This document shows, in pieces, positions 17,491 through 26,258 of a stretch of DNA of 64,000 bases. Positions within the stretch are counted from its first letter, which is position 1. Each line of letters starts with the position of its first letter. The position numbers and the translations under genes were made by a program. This DNA comes from Pseudomonadota bacterium (GTDB lineage: Bacteria > Pseudomonadota > Gammaproteobacteria > Steroidobacterales > Steroidobacteraceae). The stretch is taken from assembly GCA_037200975.1 (NCBI GenBank), contig JBBCGI010000001.1, forward strand, positions 4,361,716 through 4,425,715, written 5' to 3'. Below the pieces are notes generated by a model that made no database searches, was not told the DNA's origin, and worked only from the letters and a program-made list of their open reading frames with translations.

Positions 17491-20400
17491 GAACAGCAAC
17501 CTCGGCCGGCGCGTCCGGAGTCGGCTCGACAGCCTTCTCCCGGCGCAGCAGCACATAAAACACCGGGGTGAGCAGCAGACCGAACACGGTCACGCCGATC
17601 ATTCCCGAGAACACCGCCGCACCCATGGCGCGACGCACTTCCGCGCCCGCGCCGGTCGCGATGACCAGCGGCAACACACCCATGACGAACGCGATGGAGG
17701 TCATCACGATCGGGCGCAACCGCAGGCGTGCGGCTTCGAGCACCGCCGATACGCGGTCCCGTCCTTCTTCCTGCAGGTGCTTGGCGAACTCCACGATCAG
17801 GATGGCGTTCTTGGATGCGAGACCCACGAGCACCAGGAACCCGATCTGCGTGAAGATGTTGTTGTCGCCGCCCTGGAGTTTGATGCCCACGAGGCCGGCC
17901 AGCAGCGCCATCGGCACGATCAGCAGGATCACGACAGGCAGCGAGAGGCTCTCGTACTGCGCCGCCAGCACCAGGAACACGAACAACACGCACAGCGGGA
18001 AGACGAACAGCGCCGCATCGCCCGCATCGATCTGCTGGAAGGCGAGGTCGGTCCACTCGTAGCTCATGCCGGCGGGCAGCGTCTCGTCGAGGATCTTCGA
18101 GATCGTGGCCTGTGCCTGACCGGAGCTGTGACCCGGCGACGGTCCGCCGTTGATGTCCGCGCTGGCGTAGCCGTTGAAGCGTTCCACGATGTCCGGGCCG
18201 AACGATTCCTTGACGGAGATCATCGAGCCGAGGGGGACCATCTCTCCGGCGGCGTTACGCGTTTTAAGTGGAAGAATGTCGTCCACCTGAGAACGGAACG
18301 GCGCATCCGCCTGCGCCACCACACGGTAAGTACGGCCAAATCGGTTGAAGTCATTGACATACAGGGACCCCAGATTGACTTGCAGTGTCTGGAACACGTC
18401 GCTGAGCTTCACGCCCTGGCGCTTGACCTTGAGGCGATCCACGTCGACGTCCAATTGAGGAACGTTGATCTGGTAACTCGAGAACACGCCGGCCAGCGAA
18501 GGATCGGCCCAGGCCTTCTGCAACGCGGCTTGCACCGCGCCGTACAGCGCTTCCGAGCCGCGGTTCTGGCGGTCCTCGACGTTGAGCTTGAAGCCGCCCA
18601 GCGTGCCGAGACCGATGACCGGCGGCGGCGGGAACACGGCGATGTACGCGTCCTGGATGCCGGCGAACTTCTGGTTGAGCGCACCGGCAATCGCGCCGGC
18701 ACTCAGACCCTTGCGCTCGTCGAAATCCTTGAGCGGGAAGAACACCAGCGCCGCGCTCGACTGCGCCGCGAAGCCGTTGGCCGAGACGCCGGCAAATTGC
18801 ACGGAGTCGAGCACGCCCGGTTCCTTCTTGGCGATCTCGCCCATGCGCCGCACGACTTCCGCCGTGCGATCGAGCGAGGCCGCCGGGGGCAGCTGCACGA
18901 CGCCGACGAGGTACAACTTGTCCTGCTGCGGGATGAAGCCGGCCGGCGTGCTGTAGAAGCCCCACACCGTCAGCGCTACGAGTCCCGCGTACACCGCGAT
19001 GGCGATCGGCGCGCGTTTTACCGTGCGTGCGGCGCCACTGGAATACGCATCGCTGGCGCGCGTGAACATCCGGTTGAAGCGCGCGAAGAAGCGCCCGAAC
19101 ACCTTGTCGATGCCACGTGTCAGCGCATCCGGCTTCGCACCGTGCGGCTTGAGCAGCAGGGCGGCCAATGCCGGGGAGAGCGTCAGCGAGTTGAAGGCCG
19201 AAATCACCGTCGAGATGGCGATGGTCAGCGCGAACTGGCGATAGAACTCACCGGTCAGGCCTTCGACGAACGCCACCGGGATGAACACCGCGCACAACAC
19301 CAGCGTGATGGCGATGATGGGCCGGCTCACCTCGCTCATGGCCTTCTTGGTGGCCTCGAGCGGTTTCAGTCCGTTGGCGATGTGCCGCTCGACGTTCTCC
19401 ACCACCACGATGGAATCGTCGACCACGATGCCGATAGCCAGCACCAGTCCGAACAATGAGAGGGTATTGATCGAGAAGCCGAGCGCGTACAACACGCCGA
19501 ACGTGCCGATCACCGACACGGGCACTGCGACCAGCGGGATCACCGACGCGCGCCAGGTCTGCAGGAACAGGATGACGACGAGCACGACCAGTGCGACGGC
19601 CTCGAGCAAGGTCTCGATGACGGCGTCGATGGACTGGCGCACGAACTGCGTCGGGTCGTAGATGATCTTGTAATCCATGCCTGCCGGGAAACTCTTCTTG
19701 AGCGTTTCCATGTCGGCGCGGACCTTGTTGGAGAGCTCGAGCGCGTTCGAGCCCGGCGCCTGGTAGACAGGAATCGCCACCGCGTTTTCATTGCCGAGCA
19801 TGGACTGCGTAGCGTAAGTCGCCGCGCCGAGCTCGATGCGTGCGATGTCCTTCAGGCGGACCACTTCGGAATCGGCGCCGGTCTTGACGACGACATCGCC
19901 GAACTGCTCTTCGTTTTCGAGCCGGCCCTTGGCGTTCAGCGCGAGCTGGAACTCCGCACCTTCGGCGGGCGGGGCGCCGACCTGGCCGGCCGCCACCTGC
20001 ACGTTCTGTTCGCGGATCGCGGCAACCACGTCGCCGGTGGTGAGGCTGCGCGCGGCCATCTTCTGCGGGTCGAGCCAGACGCGCATCGAATAGTCGCCCG
20101 CGCCGAAGACGCGTACGTCGCCCACGCCGTTCAGGCGGGCGAGGGTGTCACGCACGTTGAGCGTGGCGTAGTTGCGTAGATAGAGAGAGTCGTAGCGGCC
20201 GTCGGGTGACGTGAGATGCACCACCATCAGGAATGCGGGCGAGCTCTTGAGCGTGGACACGCCGATGGCGCGCACCTCTTCCGGCAGGCGCGGCAGTGCC
20301 TGCGCCACGCGGTTCTGCACCTGGACCTGGGCGCGGTCGATGTCCGTGCCGATGCGGAAGGTCACGGTCAACGCGAGCGAGCCGTCGATGGTGGCCTGCG

Positions 20401-20644
20401 ATGACATGTAGAGGGCGTCCTCGACGCCGACGATTTCCTGCTCGAGCGGCGCCGCCACCGTTTCAGAGATCACCTTCGGATTCGCGCCCGGGTAGGCGGC
20501 GCGCACCACCACCGAGGGCGGCACCACTTCGGGGTACTCGCTGATCGGTAGTTTGAACAGCGCGATGCCGCCCGCGATGAGGATGAAGGCCGACAGGACC
20601 GATGCGAACACCGGCCGGTCGATGAAGTAACTGGAGAATTTCAT
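17483..20644 (-). CDS. RND multidrug efflux permease, HAE1 family
   Basis: 1053 residues, full family length, beginning MKFSSYFIDRPVFASVLS. The proton-relay segment in TM4 reads IGIVVDDSIVVVENVER with the paired aspartates intact. Also visible are the TM6 region and a C-terminal GLASKNAILIVEFAK. The sequence is nearest in feel to the MexF branch. It sits in the inner membrane and exports amphiphilic compounds by proton antiport. Operon order is MFP, RND, OMF, then a kinase and regulator. The 74-base gap to the MFP gene has no terminator. Confidence 0.97.
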   Translation of the reverse strand: MKFSSYFIDRPVFASVLSAFILIAGGIALFKLPISEYPEVVPPSVVVRAAYPGANPKVISETVAAPLEQEIVGVEDALYMSSQATIDGSLALTVTFRIGTDIDRAQVQVQNRVAQALPRLPEEVRAIGVSTLKSSPAFLMVVHLTSPDGRYDSLYLRNYATLNVRDTLARLNGVGDVRVFGAGDYSMRVWLDPQKMAARSLTTGDVVAAIREQNVQVAAGQVGAPPAEGAEFQLALNAKGRLENEEQFGDVVVKTGADSEVVRLKDIARIELGAATYATQSMLGNENAVAIPVYQAPGSNALELSNKVRADMETLKKSFPAGMDYKIIYDPTQFVRQSIDAVIETLLEAVALVVLVVILFLQTWRASVIPLVAVPVSVIGTFGVLYALGFSINTLSLFGLVLAIGIVVDDSIVVVENVERHIANGLKPLEATKKAMSEVSRPIIAITLVLCAVFIPVAFVEGLTGEFYRQFALTIAISTVISAFNSLTLSPALAALLLKPHGAKPDALTRGIDKVFGRFFARFNRMFTRASDAYSSGAARTVKRAPIAIAVYAGLVALTVWGFYSTPAGFIPQQDKLYLVGVVQLPPAASLDRTAEVVRRMGEIAKKEPGVLDSVQFAGVSANGFAAQSSAALVFFPLKDFDERKGLSAGAIAGALNQKFAGIQDAYIAVFPPPPVIGLGTLGGFKLNVEDRQNRGSEALYGAVQAALQKAWADPSLAGVFSSYQINVPQLDVDVDRLKVKRQGVKLSDVFQTLQVNLGSLYVNDFNRFGRTYRVVAQADAPFRSQVDDILPLKTRNAAGEMVPLGSMISVKESFGPDIVERFNGYASADINGGPSPGHSSGQAQATISKILDETLPAGMSYEWTDLAFQQIDAGDAALFVFPLCVLFVFLVLAAQYESLSLPVVILLIVPMALLAGLVGIKLQGGDNNIFTQIGFLVLVGLASKNAILIVEFAKHLQEEGRDRVSAVLEAARLRLRPIVMTSIAFVMGVLPLVIATGAGAEVRRAMGAAVFSGMIGVTVFGLLLTPVFYVLLRREKAVEPTPDAPAEVAVHV

Positions 20645-20718
20645 GGGAACCTGACTTTTTCTATGACTTCAAAAGGGCCGGAATCCGTGTCTGTCGAAAC
20701 GGCTTCCGGCCCTTCCGA

Positions 20719-21891
20719 TCAATTCTGCGCAACCAATGTATTGCCACCCTTGCGCGGCTCGCCCATCGCGACCAGCTGCGGCGACACCGGCATGCCGGGG
20801 CGCACCTGCTGCAATCCCTTGACGAGAATCACGTCCTCGGCCTTGAGGCCTTCACGCACCACGCGCAGACCGTCGATGAGCGGGCCGAGTTTCACGGGGG
20901 CGTATTCGACCTTGCTGTCCGCGCCGACCTTGAGCACGAATTTCACGCTCTGGTCGGTGCCGACCGCGCTGTCATTGATGAGCAGCGCGTCGTACTGGCC
21001 GCTGCCGATCAGCTTGACGCGGGCGAACATGCCCGGCGTGAAGCGGCGATCGTGGTTCTTGAACAGGCCGCGTGCGTGGATCGTGCCCGTGTTCGGGTCG
21101 AGCTCGTTGTCGAGGAACACCATGTGGCCCTCGTGCGGATGACCCTGTTCGTCGGACAGTCCAACCCATACCGGGTTGTTGCCGGTACGCGAACTCTTGA
21201 TCTCGCCGCGCAACTCGAGGCCGACGTTCTTGAGATAGACCTGCTCATCGCCGTCGAAGGAGACGTAGATAGGATCGATCGACACGACGGTGGTCAACAA
21301 GGTTTGCCCGGCGGCAACCAGGTTGCCGGCGGTGATCTCCGCACGGCCGACCAGGCCCGAAATCGGCGCGCGTACTTCAGTGAACGACAGATCGAGCGCG
21401 GCCGATTCCACCGCGGCCTTGGCGGCCTCGAGGTTGGCGGCGGCCTGCTCGTTGCCCGAGGTGCGCGCGTCGAACTCTTCTTCGGAGATGGCGCGGGCCG
21501 CGACCAGCTTGCCGGCGCGGGCGCGTTCGGATTCCGCCAGCGCGAGCTGCGTGCGTGCGCGGGCGAGTTCCGCCTGCGCGTGTTTGAGCGTCGCCTCGTA
21601 CTGGCGCGCATCGATCACGTACAGGATGTCGCCTTTCTTGACTTCATGACCCTGCTCGAAACGCGTCGCGGTGACGTAACCCGAAACGCGCGGGCGGACT
21701 TCCACCCGTTCGACCGCCTCGAAGCGGCCGGTGAATTCGTCGAATTCGGTGATGGATTTCGAAACGACCTTCGAGACCTGCACCGACGGCGGTGCGGGAG
21801 GTGTTTCGGCGGCTTCGTTGCGCGCGCAGGCGGCGAGGCCAAAGGCGATGACGGGCAGGGCGAGGACGGACAACTTGAACGAGTGCTTCAC
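20719..21891 (-). CDS. RND efflux periplasmic adaptor (membrane fusion lipoprotein)
   Basis: 390 residues from GTG 21891, chosen because GGGAGA lies eight bases upstream; another in-frame GTG at 21921 lacks one. Signal peptide with lipobox FGLAACARNE. It has the biotinyl-lipoyl half motifs (RVSGYVTATRFEQGHEVKKG), an alpha-helical hairpin (about residues 90-165), and the second half-motif EVRAPISGLVGRAE. It links the RND permease to the outer-membrane channel. It is the first gene of the efflux operon and is divergent from the alarmone hydrolase gene. Confidence 0.95.
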   Translation of the reverse strand: MKHSFKLSVLALPVIAFGLAACARNEAAETPPAPPSVQVSKVVSKSITEFDEFTGRFEAVERVEVRPRVSGYVTATRFEQGHEVKKGDILYVIDARQYEATLKHAQAELARARTQLALAESERARAGKLVAARAISEEEFDARTSGNEQAAANLEAAKAAVESAALDLSFTEVRAPISGLVGRAEITAGNLVAAGQTLLTTVVSIDPIYVSFDGDEQVYLKNVGLELRGEIKSSRTGNNPVWVGLSDEQGHPHEGHMVFLDNELDPNTGTIHARGLFKNHDRRFTPGMFARVKLIGSGQYDALLINDSAVGTDQSVKFVLKVGADSKVEYAPVKLGPLIDGLRVVREGLKAEDVILVKGLQQVRPGMPVSPQLVAMGEPRKGGNTLVAQN

Positions 21892-22058
21892 GAGGAAATT
21901 CTCCCGGGGTTTGTGAGGCACATCCTGAGCTTCGAAGGCCGCGGTAGATATTCACCGGGCGGGTCGGACGAATGGTCTCAATAGCAGGGGCGGCGTCTAT
22001 CCCTTTCGGAGGAGAGGCCGGCTCGCGGCTGTTGCACCGTTCCGGTAGGGTAGGCGCC

Positions 22059-22583
22059 ATGCCGACCCACATGGAAACGGTGCTGCAGGCCGCCGCATTC
22101 GCGGCGGAAAAACACCGCACGCAGAGACGCAAGGACATCGAAACCCCGTTCATCAATCATCCGATCCAGCTCGCCTACATCCTGGTGCAGGCGGACGTCG
22201 AAGATCCGAAGATCCTCGCCGCGGCGCTGCTGCACGACACGATCGAGGACACCGACACCACGCTCGATGAAATCGAGATCGTGTTCGGCTACGAGATCGC
22301 GCACATCGTCGCCGAATGCTCGGACGACAAGAATCTGACCAAGCTCGAGCGCAAGCAGGCGCAGATCGAGCACGCCGCGACCTTGAGCCGCGCCGCCAAG
22401 CTGGTGAAACTCGCCGACAAGATCGCCAACGTCAGCGACATCGAAGGCGCGCCGCCGGCCGGGTGGTCGGTCGAACGCAAGCGCGAATATTTCGACTGGG
22501 CGAAAGCCGTCGTGGACCGGATCCGCGGCACCAACGCCGTTCTGGAAGCACGCTTCGACACCGAATACAAAAAGAGGCCCTAG
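22059..22583 (+). CDS. MESH1-like small alarmone hydrolase (HD domain)
   Basis: 174 residues from ATG 22059. The single HD domain closely follows metazoan MESH1/HDDC3: AAFAAEKHRTQRRKD, FINHPI (H34), ALLHDTIEDTDTTLDE (H59, D60, E63, D64), KLERKQAQIEH, AAKLVKLADKIANVSD (D120) and EYFDWAKAVV. Those residues correspond to the metal and catalytic positions of ppGpp hydrolases. There is no synthetase, TGS or ACT domain, so it is hydrolase-only. The likely role is Mn-dependent removal of the 3'-pyrophosphate of (p)ppGpp; MESH1 also dephosphorylates NADPH. The rhomboid gene follows by 5 bases. Confidence 0.9.
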   Translation: MPTHMETVLQAAAFAAEKHRTQRRKDIETPFINHPIQLAYILVQADVEDPKILAAALLHDTIEDTDTTLDEIEIVFGYEIAHIVAECSDDKNLTKLERKQAQIEHAATLSRAAKLVKLADKIANVSDIEGAPPAGWSVERKREYFDWAKAVVDRIRGTNAVLEARFDTEYKKRP

Positions 22584-22588
22584 CAAAC

Positions 22589-23218
22589 TTGTTCCAGATC
22601 AGATCGGTCGTCGGCTTTCTCATCGTCGCAAACATCATCGGCTACGGATTGCAGCAGTTGTTCCCGGACACGATGCTGCTCAATTTCGCGCTGTGGCCCT
22701 GGGGCGAATTCCACGACGGCGACATCACGGTCGGCTTCAAGCCCTGGCAGCTCGTCACCTCCGGCTTCCTGCACGGCAATCTGCCGCACATCGCGCTCAA
22801 CATGTTCGCGCTGTACCAGTTCGGCAGCGACGTCGAACGCGTCATGGGGTCGAAGGCCTTCGCCTGGCTGTACGGCGCCTCGGTGCTGACCGGCAGCATC
22901 GTGCAGCTCATCGTCGTCTCGATGCACACTGCGGACGGCATCGTCCCGACCCTCGGCGCGTCGGGCGGCGTATTCGGCGTCTTGCTCGCCTTCGGCATGT
23001 TGTTCCCGCGGCGCCGCGTGATGCTACTGATCCCGCCCATCCCGATGCCGGCCTGGGTGCTGGTCGCCGGTTACGGCGCCATCGAATTGATGCAGGGTGT
23101 GTTCGGCACGCAGCAGGGCGTGGCGCATTTCGCGCATCTCGGCGGCATGTTGGGCGCGTTCATCGTGTTGTTCACGATGGGGCGCCAGACTCTGCGCCGC
23201 GCGCGCCAGATCTACTGA
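22589..23218 (+). CDS. Rhomboid-family intramembrane serine protease
   Basis: 209 residues if translation starts at TTG 22589, with AGAGG about 11 bases upstream. No ATG or GTG upstream of the domain in this frame gives a sensible protein. There are six hydrophobic segments. Visible catalytic features are HGNLPHIALNMFAL (H62, H67, N71), the serine loop GASGGVFG (S125) and the TM6 HFAHLGGMLG (H183). It cleaves membrane proteins within the bilayer. Substrate is unknown. It is adjacent to the alarmone hydrolase and probably co-transcribed. Confidence 0.9.
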   Translation: MFQIRSVVGFLIVANIIGYGLQQLFPDTMLLNFALWPWGEFHDGDITVGFKPWQLVTSGFLHGNLPHIALNMFALYQFGSDVERVMGSKAFAWLYGASVLTGSIVQLIVVSMHTADGIVPTLGASGGVFGVLLAFGMLFPRRRVMLLIPPIPMPAWVLVAGYGAIELMQGVFGTQQGVAHFAHLGGMLGAFIVLFTMGRQTLRRARQIY

Positions 23219-23237
23219 TCTGCGGCACATGAAGTGA

Positions 23238-23255
23238 GGCCGCCTCGCGGCGGCC
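23238..23255. terminator. GC-rich hairpin between convergent genes
   Basis: GGCCGCC and GGCGGCC pair across TCGC, 19 bases after the rhomboid stop. No T-run follows on either strand, so termination is uncertain. Confidence 0.25.
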
Positions 23256-23327
23256 CCGGACCCTCCTGCAAGAGAGTCACTCTGCGTGCTTCAGGCTCGC
23301 ATGGTACCCAAAGCGGGCAGGGATTGG

Positions 23328-23540
23328 TCAATGGCTGCGCTTGCCTCTGGGAAACGAAATGATTCGCGCGGCCGACGATCCGCCGGTGTGCCATACCTTG
23401 ATGGAACCCGCTTCGCGGTTGTTGCAACGGGTGCAGCGCCAGCGCGCACCGGCGGGCAGTGGCAATTGCGTCACCTCCCGCTGGCCCTTGTGACCGCAGC
23501 GCCGGCATTCGATGAAGAGAGTGGCGGTGGTCTTCGGCAT
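23328..23540 (-). CDS. Small zinc-ribbon protein
   Basis: 70 residues. Two CxxC knuckles, CRRCGHKG (residues 12-19) and CTRCNNRE (36-43), are spaced as in a zinc ribbon. The rest is basic. Start ATG 23540. It might bind nucleic acid or a protein partner. It is isolated, converging on the rhomboid gene, and has no operon partner. Exact function is unknown. Confidence 0.7.
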   Translation of the reverse strand: MPKTTATLFIECRRCGHKGQREVTQLPLPAGARWRCTRCNNREAGSIKVWHTGGSSAARIISFPRGKRSH

Positions 23541-23820
23541 GGCGCGAGCTTAAGCGCCGCGGCCGCCTCCACAGCAAATCCCGAATCGCCGTACTGTATG
23601 GGGTAGTTAGGTGAGGGCGCGCCGGCTGCCGGCCGCGAGCCGACATTCACCTGCGTGCCACCATTCCCGGCCGGATTGCTGGGGGAAACCCTGATATTGC
23701 GGCCTCTACTTATTCGTGGCTTGCTAGGCACCCCGCTCAAGGTCTCGGGCGCCACATTCGGTCGCCAGGAATGCGAAACATTTCAACGCATTTGCGATTC
23801 GACACGCCGATGGTCGGCGC

Positions 23821-25710
23821 TTGAACAGGAAATCCATCTTGGTAGCCGCCGTCTCCCTCCTGCAGGGCGCGCCTCTCATGGCGCAGACGGTTCGCGACCT
23901 CAAAGAACTCTCCGTCGACCAGTTGCTCGACATTCATGTGACGTCGGTCTCAAAACGCAGCGAGCCGTTGTCGGGTGCGCCCGCATCCATCTACGTCATT
24001 TCCGCGGACGCGATCCGGCGCTCGGGTGCGACCACGCTGCCGGAAGCCCTGCGCCTCGCACCCAATCTGCAGGTCGCGCGCGCCGACTCCGTGCAATACG
24101 CCATCAGCGCACGCGGCTTCAACAACGCCATCGGCAACAAGCTGCTCGTGCTGGTGGACGGGCGCACGATCTACACGCCATTGTTCTCCGGGGTGTTCTG
24201 GGATCAGCAGGACATCCTGCTCGAGGACATCGACCGCATCGAAGTCATCAGCGGTCCGGGTGCCGCGTTGTGGGGCGCCAACGCCGTGAACGGCGTCATC
24301 AATGTCATCACGCGTTCGGCGCAGGACACGCAGGGCACGCTGATCAATGCATACGGCGGCAACGACGAACGCGGTGGGGCGGTGCGCTACGGCACGACCA
24401 TCGGCGATGGCGCGGTACGGATGTACGCGAAGTATTCGGAGCTCGATCCGACCCAGCGGGCCGATGGCGGCTCCATCCTCGACGACTGGCGCCGGGGGCA
24501 GATCGGCTTTCGCGCCGACTGGGCGCGCGGCGATGACGGCTTCACCGTGCAGGGCGACGCATATAAAGGCGATTCGGTGCCGCGCGGGTTCGTCGGCGCT
24601 TTCGAGCTGACCGAAGTGGAAGTGTCCGGCGCCAACCTGCTGGGCCGGTGGCGCAGGCAGACCGCGAGCGGCGGCGAACTGCAGCTGCAGGCGTACCTCG
24701 ATCATTCCGAACGCGACGACGCATTGTTCTACCGGCCCACCGCCGACATCGTGGATATCGACTTTCAATACGCGGCCACGGGCGACAAACACAAGGTGCT
24801 GTGGGGCGCGGGTTATCGTTATGGTCATGACGATGTCGACCCGGGCTTCGTCACCATTTTCGTGCCGGAGAGCCGCACGATGCAGTGGGGCAATCTGTTC
24901 GTGCAGGATGAAATGCGCCTCAGCGAAACGGTCGGCGCGACTCTCGGTCTCAAGCTCGAGAGCAACGACTACACCGGCGTCGAGGTGCTGCCGAGCGTGC
25001 GCCTCGCCTGGAAGCCGTCCGAGAGCCACCTGGTCTGGGCGACGCTCGCGCGCGCGGTGCGGGCGCCGGCCCGTTACGATCGCGACGTGCGTTTCCCCGG
25101 CTTCCCGCCGTTCTTCGTGGTGGGCGGGCCGAACTTCGAATCCGAGGTCGCGAACGTCATCGAGCTCGGCTTTCGCGGGCAACCCACCTCCAAGTTGAAT
25201 TACACGGTGACAACCTTCGTGCATCTCTGGGACAAACTGCGCAGCGGCACCTCGCTGCCGGTGCAGCTCGAGAACAAGATCGAAGGCGAGGTCTATGGCG
25301 TGGAGGCCTGGGCGGAGTACCAGCCGGCTTCATTCGTCGTGGTGTCCGCGGGCCTCACCGTGATGAACGAAGACCTCAAACTCAAACGCGGCAGCACCGA
25401 CCCGGTCGGTGTCGACAACAACACGCTGCGCAACGATCCGGATCACGAATGGTCGCTGCGGTCGCGTTTCGATCTGTCGCGGAACCTGCAGTTCGACCTG
25501 CAACTGCGGCGCATCGGCGCTCTGCCCGCACCCGTGGTACCGGCCTATTCGGAGCTCGAAGCGCGGCTGGCATGGCTGCCGAACGAAAAAATCGAAGTGT
25601 CGCTGGTCGGACGCAACCTGCTGCACAGCAACCATGTCGAATACGGCGACGCGGTTTCGCGCAGCCAGTTCGAGCGCAATTTTTACGGACAGGTGCGATG
25701 GCATTTCTGA
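23821..25710 (+). CDS. TonB-dependent receptor
   Basis: 629 residues from a TTG start; a signal peptide ends near PLMAQT. The plug domain contains LKELSVDQLLDIHVTSVSK, SGATTLPEALRLAPNLQV, ISARGFNN and GPGAALWGANAVNGVINV. The beta-barrel ends in the aromatic ERNFYGQVRWHF. It is of the compact type often found beside YfiR and signalling genes. Its 3' end overlaps the YfiR start by 13 bases, so receptor, YfiR and kinase form one unit, suggesting that uptake or binding at the outer membrane is coupled to signalling. Ligand is unknown. Confidence 0.93.
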   Translation: MNRKSILVAAVSLLQGAPLMAQTVRDLKELSVDQLLDIHVTSVSKRSEPLSGAPASIYVISADAIRRSGATTLPEALRLAPNLQVARADSVQYAISARGFNNAIGNKLLVLVDGRTIYTPLFSGVFWDQQDILLEDIDRIEVISGPGAALWGANAVNGVINVITRSAQDTQGTLINAYGGNDERGGAVRYGTTIGDGAVRMYAKYSELDPTQRADGGSILDDWRRGQIGFRADWARGDDGFTVQGDAYKGDSVPRGFVGAFELTEVEVSGANLLGRWRRQTASGGELQLQAYLDHSERDDALFYRPTADIVDIDFQYAATGDKHKVLWGAGYRYGHDDVDPGFVTIFVPESRTMQWGNLFVQDEMRLSETVGATLGLKLESNDYTGVEVLPSVRLAWKPSESHLVWATLARAVRAPARYDRDVRFPGFPPFFVVGGPNFESEVANVIELGFRGQPTSKLNYTVTTFVHLWDKLRSGTSLPVQLENKIEGEVYGVEAWAEYQPASFVVVSAGLTVMNEDLKLKRGSTDPVGVDNNTLRNDPDHEWSLRSRFDLSRNLQFDLQLRRIGALPAPVVPAYSELEARLAWLPNEKIEVSLVGRNLLHSNHVEYGDAVSRSQFERNFYGQVRWHF

Positions 25711-26258
25711 CGCAACGGCTGCGCGTCGTGCTGGCCGCGATGATGCTGTTCGCGCCGGTCGGCGGCTGGGCCGCTCCCAGCGAGTACCAGGTCAAGGCCG
25801 TATTCCTCTACAACTTCTCGCGTTTCGTGGAATGGCCGGCGTCCGCCTTTGCGGGGCCCGATGCGCCGTTCGTGGTCGGCGTGTTCGGCCACGATCCTTT
25901 CGGTCGGGATCTCGACGAAGTGGTGCGCGGTGAAACCGCCGCCGGACGGCCGCTGGTGGTGCGGCGCGTGCAGACCGCTGCTGAAGCGGCGGCCTGCCAG
26001 ATCCTCTTCATTCACCAGTCCGAAGACAAGCGGCTCTCGGAGGTGATCGACGCGCTCGATCATCACAGCACTCTCACGGTGAGCGATGTCGATGGGACCG
26101 CGCAACGCGGTGTGATGATCCGCCTGGTCACGGACAAGGGCCGGGTACGCATGCGCGTCAACGTGGAGTCCGCCCGCGCGGCGCAATTGACCATCAGCTC
26201 GAACCTGCTGCGTTCGGCGGAGATCGTGTCGGCCGCGGATGACGGGGGCGGAAAATGA
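25698..26258 (+). CDS. YfiR family (DUF4154) periplasmic protein
   Basis: 186 residues from ATG 25698 inside the end of the receptor gene. A signal peptide ends at GGWAA. The mature start APSEYQVKAVFLYNFSRFVEWP is the family hallmark, with ILFIHQSEDKR and a C-terminal RVRMRVNVESA. In Pseudomonas, YfiR is a periplasmic repressor of the diguanylate cyclase YfiN. Here the next gene, overlapping by 4 bases, is a hybrid histidine kinase with an extracytoplasmic sensor region, so YfiR may gate that kinase instead. The partnership is inference. Confidence 0.9.
   Translation: MAFLTQRLRVVLAAMMLFAPVGGWAAPSEYQVKAVFLYNFSRFVEWPASAFAGPDAPFVVGVFGHDPFGRDLDEVVRGETAAGRPLVVRRVQTAAEAAACQILFIHQSEDKRLSEVIDALDHHSTLTVSDVDGTAQRGVMIRLVTDKGRVRMRVNVESARAAQLTISSNLLRSAEIVSAADDGGGK

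Noticed and set aside
17420-19459. A 679-codon open frame on the plus strand opposite the RND gene
   Set aside because: It is antisense to a well-supported RND permease, is rich in Arg/His/Asp typical of GC-rich antisense frames, and matches no family.
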